A stretch of DNA of 39,918 nucleotides from JAGMES01 sp023128035 (GCA_030627905.1 DAOVRZ010000047.1:1-39918); one strand, 5' to 3'. Numbered from the stretch's first letter, positions 1 to 8,963 are shown. Notes: a model not told the origin generated them from the sequence alone. Numbers and translations are program-made.

Positions 1-126
1 AGGACAATGGCTTCCTCCAGGTTTAGATTCAACATCTAGAATCAACATATTTTCTTTTTTTCGAAAAGTTAATACCTCTAGCTCTGGAATTTTTAGAATT
101 TCTGTGATAGGATTAATTTGTGGCAT
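1..126 (-). CDS. Transposase, N-terminal 42 residues (partial)
   Basis: The ATG is at 126-124 on the minus strand and the frame stays open to the window edge. The peptide starts MPQINPITEILKIPELEV and reaches a Cys-Pro pair that begins a zinc-finger-like CPRC motif, which is complete in the right-hand copy. An N-terminal zinc ribbon after a short beta-rich lead-in is typical of ISL3-family (IS204/IS1001/IS1096/IS1165) transposases. Family assignment from so short a fragment is an inference. The two copies differ by at least one residue (Pro versus Ala before Gly-Gly-Ser). Confidence 0.6.
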   Translation of the reverse strand, partial: MPQINPITEILKIPELEVLTFRKKENMLILDVESKPGGSHCP

Positions 127-231
127 CGTTAAGCCCACCTTATTGATCTATTTGATGGATACAAACAGATTCTATATGGAGGCTTTCGATGCCTTCTTTT
201 ATTTTAGTTTCACAACATTAATTATACACCC
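1..231 (-). mobile_element. Left-edge insertion sequence, 5' part only
   Basis: This is the terminal 231 bp of an IS whose transposase reads leftward out of the window. The same sequence recurs in opposite orientation at 39675-39918. The two copies match up to GGGTGTATAATTAATG and diverge immediately outside it, which defines the IS end at position 231. A roughly 105-bp leader separates the tip from the transposase start. The insertion cuts an MFS exporter gene. The target duplication cannot be checked because the other end is outside the window. Confidence 0.85.
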
Positions 232-518
232 CTTTTAATGCAGTTCTTAATGTATTAATTGAAGCTCAAGTACAACTTACTGTTTGGCAAGATATGCGTG
301 GAAAAGTTTTTTCTGTAATGGGAACAGTACTTATGGGATTAGCCCCTATTGCTACGATGATTGGTGGACTATTAGGTGAATTCTTAAAACTGAGATATGT
401 TATATCAGGGGGGTTCATAGCAACGGTATTAATAGTCATACCATTCTTCTTCCTAAAGTCTTTCAAGAAATTTATTGAATATGACCCTGAACTGCAAAAG
501 ATTGAAGACATAATGTAA
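232..518 (+). pseudogene. MFS exporter, C-terminal fragment truncated by IS
   Basis: The reading frame is open from the IS tip at 232 to TAA at 516-518, about 95 residues, with no start codon of its own. It contains VWQDMRGKVFSVMGTVLMG, the loop and helix pattern of the second half of major facilitator exporters of the EntS/macrolide-efflux type, where a (D)xxRGRV(F/M) loop precedes a transmembrane helix. Two hydrophobic helices follow, then a charged tail. The N-terminal ten or so helices must lie beyond the IS or have been deleted. An internal ATG at 294 exists but has no convincing ribosome site and would give only two helices. It is almost certainly non-functional. Confidence 0.8.
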
Positions 519-566
519 ATCAAAATAATACTATGCTAGACGTTTTGTAAGACATATAATGATGAA

Positions 567-624
567 AATTGATGAAATGCAGAAAGACTCCAATTACCTG
601 GAGTCTTTCTGCATTTCATCAATT
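567..624. terminator. Bidirectional terminator, 26-bp perfect stem
   Basis: Perfect inverted repeat: arms 567-592 and 599-624 with a 6-nt loop (attacc). It lies between the convergent MFS remnant (+) and XRE gene (-). The right arm overlaps the XRE stop codon (623-625). On the minus strand the arm is preceded by an A/T-rich stretch, so it can serve both directions. Confidence 0.8.
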
Positions 625-1018
625 AATCTTTTTTAAAATTACTTCTCTTAAAGTTCTGTATAAATTGCACCAACGAAAAGATAGTCTCTTCATCTAAATC
701 ATTTAATTCCTTAAAAAGCTGCTTTTTACTCTCAGTCATATTTAAGATGATTTGCTTTGACAGATCATCGTCAACTAAAAGCGCATCAGAATCTTTCGGA
801 ATATGACCAGCCTTTATCATCAGCTCAAAATATCCAACACCAAGATGAGGAGCCAGCTTTTGAAGAATATCAGGTTGTGGAGTTTTTCGACTACCTTCTT
901 CAAGTCTGGAGATATAAGACGCGCTCACACCAGATTTGTTTGCCAATGCAGATGTTTTTATGTTCCGTGATTCTCGCAGTTTTTTAAGATAGGTTCCAAA
1001 ATTAGAGTCATTATCCAT
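623..1018 (-). CDS. XRE-family transcriptional regulator
   Basis: A 131-aa protein with an N-terminal lambda-repressor-like helix-turn-helix (about residues 9-66). The recognition region is ALANKSGVSASYISRLEEG followed by a Pro-rich turn and LQKLAPHLGV, typical of SinR/ImmR-type regulators. The C-terminal 60 residues are charged and helical and may dimerise. The start is an ATG preceded by GAGGTG at good spacing (minus strand). Its promoter overlaps a 9-bp direct repeat (1055-1063 and 1084-1092), so it probably represses itself. The second repeat also lies inside the promoter region of the divergent MBL-fold gene, making it the likely controller of the 1209-7755 locus. That regulation is inferred from position. 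No peptidase or TPR domain is attached. Confidence 0.9.
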   Translation of the reverse strand: MDNDSNFGTYLKKLRESRNIKTSALANKSGVSASYISRLEEGSRKTPQPDILQKLAPHLGVGYFELMIKAGHIPKDSDALLVDDDLSKQIILNMTESKKQLFKELNDLDEETIFSLVQFIQNFKRSNFKKD

Positions 1019-1054
1019 ACAAACACCTCGCTTTGAATAAACTTTTCATTACCT

Positions 1055-1104
1055 AAGTCAAATTATATTATAACTATTATCAAAAGTCAAATGTTTTCTA
1101 TAAT
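1055..1104. promoter_or_regulatory. Divergent promoters with paired operator repeats
   Basis: Minus strand: TTGACT (1090-1085), 17-nt spacer, TATAAT (1067-1062) driving the XRE gene. Plus strand: TATAAT at 1099-1104 with a weak TTATCA-like -35 at 1077-1082 for the MBL gene. The direct repeat aagtcaaat occurs at 1055-1063 and 1084-1092, flanking the minus-strand -10 and overlapping its -35 and the plus-strand spacer. This layout fits XRE autorepression with co-control of the divergent gene. Confidence 0.65.
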
Positions 1105-1208
1105 AGTAGTAAAAATTTTAAATTTAAAAAGGATTATAAAAATATTAACCAGAATACTACAGAGAGACATCGTTGTGAGAGAAAGAATTTATGAAAGGAG
1201 TTTGAATA

Positions 1209-2147
1209 ATGAATTATATAAGCTTTGATGATTATAGTAAAGAAAATGTCAATTTAGCAATTGAACATTATGGTTGCAGTGAAGGAAGAGGGTATGGAGA
1301 TTTTTCTATAGTAAAAATTATTCCAGATAAAAGATGGATGATGATTGACAGTGGGTCAAAAACTAATAGTGATAAAAGTTTTTTTAAGACATATTTCAAT
1401 GTATTACCTAAAGATAATGAAAATGGTTTTGTGTTATACACCCATTGGCATAATGATCATTATGGTGGATCAATACAAAATTTAAATTTTAAACTTTGTT
1501 ATGGCTTAAAATCGGATGCTGTTACAAAGACGCGGAAAGGTGTAATAAATGCAGTAAATGGTATTGTAGATATTGATGATAAAGATGTATTTATAAACAA
1601 AGATTTAGAAATGTTCAATAAAAATAATTTAAAGATAACTATAGCCACTCCCAATTTGACAGAGAACCATTACAATGATGAAAATCACCTCAGTTTGATG
1701 CCCATTATTGAATACGGCGATTTCAAGTATTTAGGACTTGCGGATATCACGAAAGAGACTTTTCCAGCAAAACTACTGGGTAAGAAATATAAAGTTATTA
1801 GACTACCTCATCACGGGAGTTATGGTAATATTATGCGTAATATAAAACTTAAAAATTATATTTTTAAAGAAAAACCGCACTGTATAATAAGTGGCTTAGG
1901 TGGCGATTATGTAACCAGTACAATACAAGAACTAATTAACAATAAAGTAGAAGTCACAGTCCTCACTGGTGATGAAGGTCGAAAAGCATCTGTGATTAAA
2001 AGCTACCAGAAAAAGTGGTATAATACAGGACTTTTTACTCTTAGTACTTATATTCGTTTAGAAATTGATAGTAATGGAAATTGTAATGTAGTTCGAGATA
2101 AGAAATTAGCTTTACCATCATATTATGGGGGTTTAAAAGATTTTTAG
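1209..2147 (+). CDS. MBL-fold (ComEC-like) metallo-hydrolase
   Basis: A 312-aa metallo-beta-lactamase-fold protein. The metal-binding motif HWHNDH is at residues 79-84 (H79, H81, D83, H84), a second ligand motif LPHHGS is at 199-204, and an Asp in GLADITKE fits the third metal position. The arrangement resembles the soluble hydrolase domain of ComEC/Rec2 and stand-alone relatives, which act on nucleic acids or phosphodiesters. The substrate here is unknown. There is no signal peptide or membrane segment, so it should be cytosolic. The start ATG is preceded by GAAAGGAG. It lies divergent from an XRE regulator and 83 bp upstream of a giant beta-rich protein gene, possibly one operon. The full catalytic set appears intact. 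Confidence 0.85.
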   Translation: MNYISFDDYSKENVNLAIEHYGCSEGRGYGDFSIVKIIPDKRWMMIDSGSKTNSDKSFFKTYFNVLPKDNENGFVLYTHWHNDHYGGSIQNLNFKLCYGLKSDAVTKTRKGVINAVNGIVDIDDKDVFINKDLEMFNKNNLKITIATPNLTENHYNDENHLSLMPIIEYGDFKYLGLADITKETFPAKLLGKKYKVIRLPHHGSYGNIMRNIKLKNYIFKEKPHCIISGLGGDYVTSTIQELINNKVEVTVLTGDEGRKASVIKSYQKKWYNTGLFTLSTYIRLEIDSNGNCNVVRDKKLALPSYYGGLKDF

Positions 2148-2230
2148 AGTAATAAGGGAAAGAATCTTTTTTTAAAAATCTAAAAACTGCTCAAAGCTAT
2201 CATTCTTTGAGTTGTAGGGAGGGACATATA

Positions 2231-3106
2231 ATGAATATAAAAGAACTCTATAACATAATAGTTGCTGGATGGAATGAAGAAGAACAAACTTTTGTGATTA
2301 AAGCAAATGAATTTTCTGGAACACCTATTAATAAAATTATCTCTGAACATTTTCCGGAGGGAAAAGTTACTTTAAAAAATTCAGCCAAACCTATTTTAGA
2401 AAATACTACAGTACAAATTAAGGGTTTGATTACAACTTTTTTGAATATATCAGATGTATCGGTTGTTGCTAAATTTTGGATTGATGAGCTACAAATTCCA
2501 CAATGTCAGATAAATTTTAGCATAAGTAAATCTGATTATAAGTTGTCAGATAGCTTTACTGTACTACAGGATTCACCTGTGGATAGTTTTATATACGAAG
2601 AGGTTATATTTACTCTGGAAACTATTCCTTCAAAGCTAGAAGATGAGAATAAGGAATTGCAAAAGAAGTATTCCAATTTCTTTTATAAACCTGAATATGA
2701 ATCACAGGTCATTACTGGCTTACGTTTTCAAGGGATGATCAAATTACCTGAAATGCTTGAGTGGATCAAGCTCTTCATAAATGAAGATCGCTTTACAATT
2801 AAAGGTGCAATAGATCTATTAGAAGGAGTGCCTCGGTTTTCACTAAATTCAGAGAGCTTTGAGGCTATTCAATTAGGACATCTGCAATTGCCTTTCAAGC
2901 TACAGATATTGAGTCTATTTAAAATTTTCGAAGATGAAGAAAATATTGAAGTTCAGCCAGAAACATTATATCGCTTTATTTCTACACTCCAATATACCTA
3001 TGAAGAAGTTAAAATTTCTATACCTCTACATTCAGATTTTTATAGTATAAATCCATATAATGTTATACTTGAAACCGATACACGAGGAGTTTCCAGCTTG
3101 CATTAG
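2231..3106 (+). CDS. Giant beta-rich protein, N-terminal part (frameshifted)
   Basis: A 291-aa ORF from ATG 2231, chosen because AGGGAGG sits 8 nt upstream; an in-frame TTG at 2207 has no such site. It has no signal peptide. The sequence is rich in short alternating hydrophobic strands with occasional amphipathic helices. The frame ends at TAG 3104-3106, but the +1-position frame is open across the same place and reads RSFQLALEKFSHLL straight into the next ORF. This part therefore looks like the front of the same gene as 3121-7755, separated by one missing base near 3080-3090. No enzymatic motif was recognised. Resemblance to large DUF6603-like beta proteins is only an impression. Confidence 0.7.
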   Translation: MNIKELYNIIVAGWNEEEQTFVIKANEFSGTPINKIISEHFPEGKVTLKNSAKPILENTTVQIKGLITTFLNISDVSVVAKFWIDELQIPQCQINFSISKSDYKLSDSFTVLQDSPVDSFIYEEVIFTLETIPSKLEDENKELQKKYSNFFYKPEYESQVITGLRFQGMIKLPEMLEWIKLFINEDRFTIKGAIDLLEGVPRFSLNSESFEAIQLGHLQLPFKLQILSLFKIFEDEENIEVQPETLYRFISTLQYTYEEVKISIPLHSDFYSINPYNVILETDTRGVSSLH

Positions 3107-3120
3107 AAAAATTCTCTCAC

Positions 3121-6100
3121 TTGTTATGTGATCTACCATTGTTAGACTGGATTCCTAAAGGGGATTTCCCATCATTAGATGCTATTTTGTTGGACAATTT
3201 TTCTTTGATAGCTTCCGTTGATAAGCTAAAATTGGATGAGATAAGCTGTACGTTTGCTCTAAACGATAAATACGCAGAATTTAAACTTATTCCCGAATTA
3301 ATTAGTATAAGTGATTTAAAAATATCTTTTGCGATTTCAGATCCTTTAGGTTCAAAAGAGGTCAAAGCGGAAATAGATGGAATCGCTAAGATCGAAAGAA
3401 CATCTTCAAACAGTGATTTGATGGTAAAACTTTCTGCTCTTCAAACAGATTTAGAATTTTCCATTGAGTTAGGAAGAAATAGTAGTATAAATATCACTGA
3501 ACTATTAAAATCCTTAATTGAGTATCCGATTCCTATAGAGACTCCCGATATTGAATGCAGTGAATTGTATATAAATGGCAGTACTAAACCGACAAAGTTT
3601 ACTTTTAATAGTACTTTTAAAAGTGATCTGACAATTCCATTCCTATTTGTTGACATAAAAGAGTTAAGATTATATTTTGAATATGAAAAACAAAAGAAAG
3701 AAGGATCAGTTTCAAAAGAAACCATTCATTTGTCTGGAAAAGTATCTTTCTTTGACAAGATTGATGTTTTCTTGTTAGCAGAAGTAAATGAAAAGGGTTG
3801 GAGATTTGAAGGTTCTTTCACAACTGTTGCAGATGAGTCATTAAAAATTACTGACTTTTTGCCTCAAGAGATCAAGATTCCTGAAGAAATTGTTAGTATT
3901 AGAGTCAAGAGTGGAAAAATTATTATCGATACTGGTAAAAAATCTTTGGATATAGAAGTTCAAACAGACTCACATATCTCATTTGGCGAACTTGGTAAAC
4001 TAGAAAACAAATCATTTTCATTGCATTTCGAAGAGTTAAATGAAAATAGTTATAAATGGGAAATAAAATCTCAAGGAGCAATTAAACTTTTGGAGATAGA
4101 AGATAATGGACAGAAAAAACCTTTAATCGATATTGGTGGAACTTTACAGATTGAAGGAGAGAAAGAACAATTTAAAATTAATTTTATTGCTGATGAAGGA
4201 AGTGGAGTAATCAGAGACATTCCTATACTTATCCCCTACACAATAGAAGATGGTGAAATAGATTGGTCATCAATGGAATTTCAAGTTAGCAAACTTGAAA
4301 TAGAGAAAAAGAGTGGATGGCATTTTGGTTCTGACTTTAAGTTAAAATTTACAAAAATTCCAGATGTTATTGGTAACCTGCTTCCCGAGGATGGTATTGA
4401 AGTAAGATTAAGTATTGATACAACTAAAGGAGCAGATATTGCTCTCAAAAAAGATGTATTAGACATAGCTATTCCATCTATCAAAATACCCCCAGTTGGT
4501 GATTTACCAGAGTTTGATTTAGGTCAAGCCCGAATTACCTTTGGTGATCTAAAAATTGCTTTGAACAATAAATTTGCATCTGTGGAGTCAGGAGTAAAAT
4601 TTTATTTACCTACAAGATTAAATTATCTCTTTGGTGAAGACCAGAGTACAAAACAGCCAAAAATTATTATTTTTGATACTTATCAGCCAGATCATCCTAA
4701 GGAAAGTAACTATTTAGGCATGAAATTTTTCGGCAAAGTAACGGCAAGTGGTGATTTAGATGTAGGTTTCACACTTAATCAGATACCCATTGCTGCAATT
4801 ACATCTGAAACTGATGAACAAAAAAGAGAATATTGGGCTATTAATTTGGGTTCAAAAGAGCAATCTGCTAAATATGGCTCTATATGGATAGAAAAACCTG
4901 AATTTGAGCTAGATTTCAAAAAAGGTGGTTTCAAAGGAAAAGGTGGCTTTATCATCAAAAAAGATCCAACTATTCCATTGGATTTACTAAAACAATTGCT
5001 AATTTATGCAAATCAGGAGCAAGCGGCAAAAACTTTACCAGAAGGTATTACAATACCTTTTACGAATCCACCTCAATTTATCGAAGATGGTAAATTAAAT
5101 GTACCAAAAATCAATGAGTTTTTTGGAAATAATATTCCTGGATCAATAATCGACATATTGAACCAAATTGCATCATTTGTCAATAAATTGCCAAATTCAT
5201 TTTTAGAATATATGGATCTTAGAGTTCCAGCAGAGTTACATTTTGATATTACAATAACGCCTGATGGAGGAATAGATGTATCTCTTACATCAGAGCCTGG
5301 TCTAAAAATGCTGTTTCTAACCCCACCGTCACCATTAATTACAGGTATTGTACTTAGACAATTTTCTTTTGGAGAAATGTTTGCTGGGCAATTGTTTAAA
5401 CTCAGAATTGATGCAGATATTGATATAATGGATATTGAAATGCTTGCTGGTAGTTTGATAATGGATGAAAGTCTTTACGATTATTTCGGAAATCCAAAGG
5501 AATACAAACGGAGAATCGAATTGCACAAATTATTAACGATAATCTTTTATCAGGCAGGATTTCCTATACCAATTCCACTCTTCTTTGATAAAATTGGAAT
5601 CGATTATTATGGAATTGGAGATATAACCTGCAAATCTTCATTTGAATTAAAGGAGCCTAGTTTTAATGTTGAAGAAATTGGCAGTATGTTGACTGATTTT
5701 GTAAGATTTATTACTGATCCAAAATATCATTTTGATCCTAAGAAAGTCTATGAGGATTTTAATCTCAAATTTAATATTGGGCCAAATTATATTCAAACTG
5801 GTAAATTACTTGGAAGTGAAGTATATGGTTTAAAAGATGGATTAGAACTTCCTTCGTTGTATGAAGTAATAGCATACATGTTGAATGGAGCTAAATTCTT
5901 TGATATTCAGGATTTTGTGAAAGCTATCGATCTAAAATATCGAGTTGGTTCTGGTAAATATATTTCCAACTTTGTCTGTTTGTCAATGTCAGCAGATTGG
6001 ATGATAACTACTCCACAAGAATTTATCGCTGAGAATGGTTATTCAAGATTACAACTTGATGCTCCTCAAGCTCAAAAGTTTATGGAAATACTTCCTAAAA

Positions 6101-7755
6101 AAGAAGATTCTACTCCAATAACAGAGAAAGATAAGGGCTTGATTATATTTATGAAGGGTAAATGGGAAACTGCTTTTAGTAGTATGGATGCTGCTTTTGG
6201 TTTTATGGCGGTAAACAAAAATAGATTTAATACAGGTTTTTATCTAAATGGTTATGTTGCTAATCTCTATTATATCGATTTAATTGCTACTGTTAAAATT
6301 AACACTCCAGATGTACCTTTTAAATTATATGGGCATGATAGAACTCAACTAAACATACTTGGTCTTCCGATTTTTACAGGGGAAACAACTTTAAGTATAG
6401 ATAAAAATCATTTTCGAATTGATGGAACTTTTTCACTTCTTGATGCTGATAATTTAATATATTTTAGGTCAACGGATAATATGGGAGGAAAACTGGGTCA
6501 AAATAGTTTCGAACTTAGTGGAGGAGTTGAAGCAGGTTTCTTAATCTTTACTGGAACTGGAAGTTTAAGTGTATCCAGTCAGGGAATTGATGGAAAGATT
6601 AGGATACTCGATCGGGAAACATCACTAAGATTTATTCAGAGAGGAGATTCTTTGGAAGTTGGAGGAAGTATTCCTTTAGGTTGGACAAACTATTCTTTAT
6701 CTGCAGTACTTACCCCGTCTACGAACAGTTTATTTGTGAATTTAAAAAGCGAAACTATAGGTTTAATAAGTTTGAATATTATATATCGAATGACTTTAAA
6801 TTCCAGCAGACAAGGAGCTAGAGGAGAGTTACATTTATACATATTAGAATTTATTAATCCGAACCCAATCTTAAATGGTCACGTATCAATTTATAATGAT
6901 GGTTTTTCGGCAAATGGTCACTTTAAATTACTTCCAGATAACTCTCCATTTAATTTAGAAGGAGAAATCGGAGGAGAGATTAATGGTTATGGATTTAATT
7001 TAGGTGGTTTTATAAACCTATCAATTTTAGGAATATCAGCGATTGGCTGCAAAATAAATATAGGTATTTCAGGAATTAGTGGAAGTTTTAGCTATCTAGG
7101 TGGAGATTATACTTTTGGTGTTGAAGTTTATAACAACAAATTATATGTTTATGGTAAATATGTATTTCTGGGTAAAGAACACAATTTCTACATTGATGAT
7201 GTATTTCCCTACCTACATCTTGAGTGTAAACCACCTTTTGCAAATCAGGTTCAATTTGTTCAATCTATTACAGATTGTCCTTATAGATATGCTACTGCAC
7301 TACTGGATGAGCAATACTCGAAACTTGTAGAGAACTCTTTAATTAACAAAAACATTACTGTCGCCAATGAAGAATTGTTACCTATCTTTGAAAATGAGAT
7401 TTTAGGTTTATATAATTTATCTATTCATGTATATTCTGATGACGAAGATAATATCAAATATCAGATGATTACATCTAGAATGACAGAACAAGAAGACTTT
7501 TTCACAGAGCTAAAAGCAACAATTCAGGAAGGGCTTGCAAAAAATGAAATGGATTATGATTTAAATATCTCTGATGCAAAAGGGATCTTTGAAAATTCAA
7601 ATAAGAATGATGGAGTTGCAAGAGTTATAATTCATTTACCTCATGAAAGTAGCTTAGAACTTCAAAAGATGGAAGTTGATTTTGATTATAATGATCCTGG
7701 CAAATTCTATTTTTCCATAATCTCAAAAGTGTATAAATGTTTAAAAAATAAGTAG
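3121..7755 (+). CDS. Giant beta-rich repeat protein, main part
   Basis: A 1,544-aa ORF with a nominal TTG start at 3121. The frame is already open well upstream (to about 3073), with no ribosome site, which supports fusion to 2231-3106 into a protein of about 1,840 aa. It contains many repeats of a loosely conserved unit: a short amphipathic helix, a Pro-rich turn such as LPEFDLGQ, then beta-strands of alternating hydrophobic residues (FxLxG, LxIxL). Around residues 1070-1430 strands become Gly-rich (GNGHFKLL, GEIGGEING, NLGGFINLSILGISAIG). The last 170 residues are acidic and mixed alpha/beta. There is no signal peptide, transmembrane segment or Cys cluster. The architecture could be a lipid-groove (RBG/AsmA-like) or DUF6603-like scaffold; neither is proven. 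A terminator follows immediately. Confidence 0.75.
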   Translation: MLCDLPLLDWIPKGDFPSLDAILLDNFSLIASVDKLKLDEISCTFALNDKYAEFKLIPELISISDLKISFAISDPLGSKEVKAEIDGIAKIERTSSNSDLMVKLSALQTDLEFSIELGRNSSINITELLKSLIEYPIPIETPDIECSELYINGSTKPTKFTFNSTFKSDLTIPFLFVDIKELRLYFEYEKQKKEGSVSKETIHLSGKVSFFDKIDVFLLAEVNEKGWRFEGSFTTVADESLKITDFLPQEIKIPEEIVSIRVKSGKIIIDTGKKSLDIEVQTDSHISFGELGKLENKSFSLHFEELNENSYKWEIKSQGAIKLLEIEDNGQKKPLIDIGGTLQIEGEKEQFKINFIADEGSGVIRDIPILIPYTIEDGEIDWSSMEFQVSKLEIEKKSGWHFGSDFKLKFTKIPDVIGNLLPEDGIEVRLSIDTTKGADIALKKDVLDIAIPSIKIPPVGDLPEFDLGQARITFGDLKIALNNKFASVESGVKFYLPTRLNYLFGEDQSTKQPKIIIFDTYQPDHPKESNYLGMKFFGKVTASGDLDVGFTLNQIPIAAITSETDEQKREYWAINLGSKEQSAKYGSIWIEKPEFELDFKKGGFKGKGGFIIKKDPTIPLDLLKQLLIYANQEQAAKTLPEGITIPFTNPPQFIEDGKLNVPKINEFFGNNIPGSIIDILNQIASFVNKLPNSFLEYMDLRVPAELHFDITITPDGGIDVSLTSEPGLKMLFLTPPSPLITGIVLRQFSFGEMFAGQLFKLRIDADIDIMDIEMLAGSLIMDESLYDYFGNPKEYKRRIELHKLLTIIFYQAGFPIPIPLFFDKIGIDYYGIGDITCKSSFELKEPSFNVEEIGSMLTDFVRFITDPKYHFDPKKVYEDFNLKFNIGPNYIQTGKLLGSEVYGLKDGLELPSLYEVIAYMLNGAKFFDIQDFVKAIDLKYRVGSGKYISNFVCLSMSADWMITTPQEFIAENGYSRLQLDAPQAQKFMEILPKKEDSTPITEKDKGLIIFMKGKWETAFSSMDAAFGFMAVNKNRFNTGFYLNGYVANLYYIDLIATVKINTPDVPFKLYGHDRTQLNILGLPIFTGETTLSIDKNHFRIDGTFSLLDADNLIYFRSTDNMGGKLGQNSFELSGGVEAGFLIFTGTGSLSVSSQGIDGKIRILDRETSLRFIQRGDSLEVGGSIPLGWTNYSLSAVLTPSTNSLFVNLKSETIGLISLNIIYRMTLNSSRQGARGELHLYILEFINPNPILNGHVSIYNDGFSANGHFKLLPDNSPFNLEGEIGGEINGYGFNLGGFINLSILGISAIGCKINIGISGISGSFSYLGGDYTFGVEVYNNKLYVYGKYVFLGKEHNFYIDDVFPYLHLECKPPFANQVQFVQSITDCPYRYATALLDEQYSKLVENSLINKNITVANEELLPIFENEILGLYNLSIHVYSDDEDNIKYQMITSRMTEQEDFFTELKATIQEGLAKNEMDYDLNISDAKGIFENSNKNDGVARVIIHLPHESSLELQKMEVDFDYNDPGKFYFSIISKVYKCLKNK

Positions 7756-7789
7756 ATAGATTTGAGATCCGGTGATATATACTTGGATG

Positions 7790-7832
7790 AACCCTATCAG
7801 TTTTTTTGAACTGATCAGGGTTTTTCTTTTTT
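7790..7832 (+). terminator. Rho-independent terminator of giant protein gene
   Basis: Arms ACCCTATCAGTT (7791-7802) and AACTGATCAGGGT (7809-7821) pair with one bulged base. A T-rich run follows (TTTTTCTTTTTTT). Confidence 0.8.
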
Positions 7833-7913
7833 TAGCAAATGAAATAAATAATATTAAAAAAGTGTGTCTAGATGGAAAGGGCGATATAATCATTTTCAGA
7901 AAGGTTCAATTTA

Positions 7914-8163
7914 TTGCATCCAAATGTATGTGCTTTTGAAGTTCATGGTGCTATTCGATCAAAGTGGTCTAAATTAGGATGGGAATTCCAGAAACATGTT
8001 CAGTCTATTTTTATCAACATTCTAATCTGGATGGTCGTTATTTGCGTGTAACTGGTAGGAAGAATGGTGGTTAGGTTAATATTTCTTATGTAGGATACAG
8101 GTTAAATGATCGAATTTCCAGTATCAGGTTGTGCAACATGGACGAGCTTCAGTTGTAATTACC
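7914..8163 (+). pseudogene. LGFP-repeat / beta-gamma-crystallin protein remnant
   Basis: One frame from 7914 reads FEVHGAIRSKWSKLGWE, which matches the LGFP repeat signature (hGAIxxKWxxLGWE). After a +1 shift near 7983 it continues YFYQHSNLDGRYLRVTGR, hits an in-frame TAG, then VNISYVGYRLNDRISSIRL. The last two blocks match a beta/gamma-crystallin domain (two Greek-key strands ending in W/xNDxISSI). Such combinations occur in secreted cell-wall or matrix proteins. The frameshift, internal stop and lack of an N-terminus make this a clear gene relic. Its end overlaps the next ORF in another frame. Confidence 0.65.
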
Positions 8164-8643
8164 CCTGAAGAACTAGTTGAACTAGCTGGAAACCAAATTA
8201 ATAAAGTGAGCCTCTCCGGTCTTAAGTGGAAGGGTTCTCCATCAGTGAAACTGATTTCTGGTAAACGTTTAATCAAAATCAGAGTAAAAGGTGTAGTAGA
8301 ACAGACATGGCCAGATACAGTCGTAAAAATTGATATTTACTTCCGGCCATATGTTGCTGGAGAACATAAAGTAAAAGTTAGTTATCATAGTTGGTGGGCA
8401 GAATCCGACGGATCAGCTTTTGGATATGCGAACTCAACAATTCTTGGCGAGATAAGAAAATATTTTGAAAATCACGGATCATCTTTAGCTGATAGTATCA
8501 ATGAAGTATTAGAAGAACAACTCGCTCGACTAGATGATATTACTGCATTTGCGAAAAATGATATAAACATTCGTCGTGTTAATGTCTTACCAGAAGGTTT
8601 AGAGGTAGTTCTTTCAGATACAGAAATAGGGGTAAGTTTATGA
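8131..8643 (+). CDS. Hypothetical protein, possibly 5'-truncated
   Basis: A 170-aa ORF with a nominal GTG start. The frame is open from 8110 and no ribosome site precedes 8131, so the true N-terminus is uncertain and may have belonged to the degraded gene upstream. The sequence has a beta-rich first half (KVSLSGLKWKGSPSVKLI, KIDIYFRPYVAGEHKVKVSYHSWW) and a helical segment (IRKYFENHGSSLADSINEVLEEQL) before a final beta-hairpin. No family was recognised. A 23-codon ORF with ATGA overlap (8640-8711) follows and is probably also debris. A terminator at 8749-8781 closes the unit. Confidence 0.45.
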   Translation: MQHGRASVVITPEELVELAGNQINKVSLSGLKWKGSPSVKLISGKRLIKIRVKGVVEQTWPDTVVKIDIYFRPYVAGEHKVKVSYHSWWAESDGSAFGYANSTILGEIRKYFENHGSSLADSINEVLEEQLARLDDITAFAKNDINIRRVNVLPEGLEVVLSDTEIGVSL

Positions 8644-8748
8644 AAGTGGCCAATGTTGATGGAGTAAGTTATGATCGACCAGAAATTGAGGTGTCGCGTG
8701 GAGAAGTGTAGGATTAGCAAGATTTGAATGGATATTTATTATAGTAGA

Positions 8749-8781
8749 AAATAAGCACCTAAGCAGGTGTTTATTTTTTTT
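8749..8781 (+). terminator. Rho-independent terminator
   Basis: AAATAAGCACCT (8749-8760), AAGC loop, AGGTGTTTATTT (8765-8776): a 12-bp stem with one G-T pair, followed by Ts. The 180 bp between it and the next start contain no gene and only A/T-rich, promoter-like sequence. Confidence 0.8.
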
Positions 8782-8963
8782 GTATCTTTCAATTATATTA
8801 TATTCAATCCACTTTTTTAATAGGTTTAATTTGGAAAGGAGTTTCTATAAGGATATAGAAAAATATAGCAGTTGGTATGACCCTCTACAAAGTTATTAAT
8901 TTATCAAATGATTAAATAAAATAATATACTATATTATACTATTTTTTAGAGGGGTGGTCATAA

